In this document: one piece after another, positions 62,751 to 64,000 of the stretch
Position numbering within the stretch: position 1 is the first letter of the stretch
How the letters are laid out: each line of letters opens with the position of its first letter
Assembly: GCA_958450365.1 (NCBI GenBank)
Contig: CAUEEP010000066.1
Location: 124,001 to 188,000 of the forward strand
Reading direction: 5' to 3'
Origin: Mesorhabditis belari
Taxonomy: Eukaryota > Nematoda > Chromadorea > Rhabditida > Rhabditidae
DNA: 64,000 nt
Position numbers and translations under genes: made by a program
Notes under the pieces: model-generated
Database searches by the model: none
What the model saw: only the letters and a program-made list of their open reading frames with translations
What the model was told of the DNA's origin: nothing

Positions 62751-62879
62751 CGACTAAACTACAAAGAGTGATAAGAGAAATTTGAAGCAAAGCATAGCAA
62801 TTACAGCACAGCACAGCACAATACTTGCATAGTATTCGTACGTTTGCGTAGCTGCTTTAAAACATGTCCCAGCTAGCGT

Positions 62880-63145
62880 AATCGACTCTAAACCGGCTCT
62901 AAACCGGCTCTAAATTGGTCTAAATCGATCTAAATCGATCTAAATCGATCTAAATCGATCTAAATCGATCTAAACCCGTCTAAATCGGTCTAAATCGACT
63001 TTAAAACGGCTCTAAACCGGCTCTAAATCTGTCTAAATCGGTCTAAATCGGTCTAAATCGATCTAAATCGATCTAAACCCGTCTAAATCGGTCTAAATCG
63101 ACTTTAAACCGGCTCTAAATCTGTCTAAATCGGTCTAAATCAGCT
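62880..63145. repeat. TCTAAATCGG 10-bp array
   Basis: About 26 copies of CTAAATCGATC/CTAAATCGGT/CTAAACCGGCT. Two longer blocks with the same variant order (62895-63010 and 63010-63140) show a duplicated higher-order unit. Confidence 0.93.
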
Positions 63146-63600
63146 CTTTATTGATTTGTGATAAGGAAATGTCGTTGAGATTACTGTAAGATTACTAGTT
63201 TGGTTACGAGTATGATAGCCGAGTTTATAGCTTATCACATTTGATCAAAATCCTATTCCCCTTTTCCATTGCAGTATTTTGATCGAATTGATCTCTGTAT
63301 TGTGTGTGGGGGGATCGGTTTATTTGTCGCTTCACACTGTCTTTTCTCTCTTCTTTCTCTTATTTTCCCGTCTTTTCCCTTCTTTTCCCGTCTTTTCCTT
63401 TATTTTCGCTTTATTTTCCCTTTTAGTTAGCTCATATCAAATACTATGAAAGGGGAAAGAAAGAAAGCAAATAAAATTCGATAGGGAATAGGAGAATAGA
63501 TGAAAAGAGTAGAGTCTAGTCGAATATTTAACTGACAAAGAAATAGGGTTGAGGAATGATCTTTTAAAGAAATGATGATATAGAAATGATCTTTAATCTT
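63146..63600. other. no recognisable feature
   Basis: AT-rich with TCTTTTCCCxTCTTTTCC repeats at 63350-63420. No exon is supported. Confidence 0.45.
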
Positions 63601-63602
63601 AA

Positions 63603-63908
63603 GATCTCCTACCAGATCTGCTACCAGGATCTGCTACCAGCTTTGCTACCAGATCTCCTACCAGACCTACTTCCAGATCTGCTACCAGATCTGCTACCAG
63701 ACCTGCTACCAGATCTGCTGCCAGACCTACTTCCAGATCTGCTACCAGATCTGCTACCAGACCTGCTACCAGATCTGCTGCCAGACCTACTTCCAGATCT
63801 GCTACCAGATCTGCTACCAGACCTGCTTCCAGATCTGCTGCCAGATCTCCTACCAGACCTCCTACCAGATCTCCTACCAGACCTCCTACCAGATCTCCTA
63901 CCAGATTT
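63603..63908. repeat. 12-bp AGATCTGCTACC array
   Basis: About 25 copies of CAGATCTGCTAC/CAGACCTGCTAC/CAGACCTACTTC. A 60-bp higher-order block of five units repeats about three times (63660-63840). LLPDLLPD and RSGSRSGS ORFs are artefacts. Confidence 0.95.
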
Positions 63909-64000
63909 GCCTTTTTTTTTCATTTCCAAGCAATTCAAGAGACTTTGCAATTCTTCTTGAAGAAAATAAAAGAACAGAAAAGAAAGAGGCGGATTTGTTT

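Noticed and set aside
1..64000. CRISPR arrays or prokaryotic operons
   Set aside because: The tandem arrays have no unique spacers and the genes are spliced eukaryotic genes.

Overview
The window is nuclear DNA from a nematode. It has spliced genes with GT-AG introns, and a chemoreceptor-type 7TM gene typical of roundworms. It also carries degenerate blocks of the nematode telomere hexamer (TTAGGC), and mariner, Tc1 and fold-back elements with TA target duplications. The species cannot be fixed from the sequence. I rebuilt gene models by hand from splice sites, reading frame and family motifs; no search was run. Several models have one-base phase breaks, which may be pseudogene lesions or uncorrected assembly indels.

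Layout. 1-10.6 kb: repeats and transposons, including a dead mariner carrying a nested element that itself holds a 15-bp minisatellite, plus one clean tRNA-Gln. 10.8-28.3 kb: the gene-bearing part, with (i) an unrecognised plus-strand gene ending at 11604; (ii) a convergent minus-strand GT14 (core-2/I-branching) glycosyltransferase, 11737-13851; (iii) a Merlin/ISXO2-type transposase remnant at 13.9 kb; (iv) a plus-strand single-pass surface protein, 14995-17530; (v) a convergent minus-strand 7TM receptor, 17586-23597; (vi) a minus-strand RING-like zinc-finger protein of 364 residues, 23905-28304, whose eleven exons keep phase throughout. 28.3-52.3 kb: about 24 kb with no host gene I could recognise, filled with fold-back elements, minisatellites, tRNA-like relics and a duplicated block. 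52.4-59.7 kb: internal exons of a plus-strand sestrin gene split by a 6.7-kb intron that contains a tRNA-derived SINE. 59.7-64 kb: more tRNA-like relics and short tandem repeats; the sestrin 3' exons probably lie beyond the window.

The genes look functionally unrelated: secretory-pathway glycosylation, cell surface, sensing, protein modification and stress signalling. Two convergent pairs have very short 3' gaps. The distinctive content is the non-coding part. It holds some twenty inverted-repeat elements in over a dozen families, a dispersed hairpin family of about 80 bp, and about nine different degenerate tRNA-like sequences that keep A/B-box-like arms but have altered anticodon regions.
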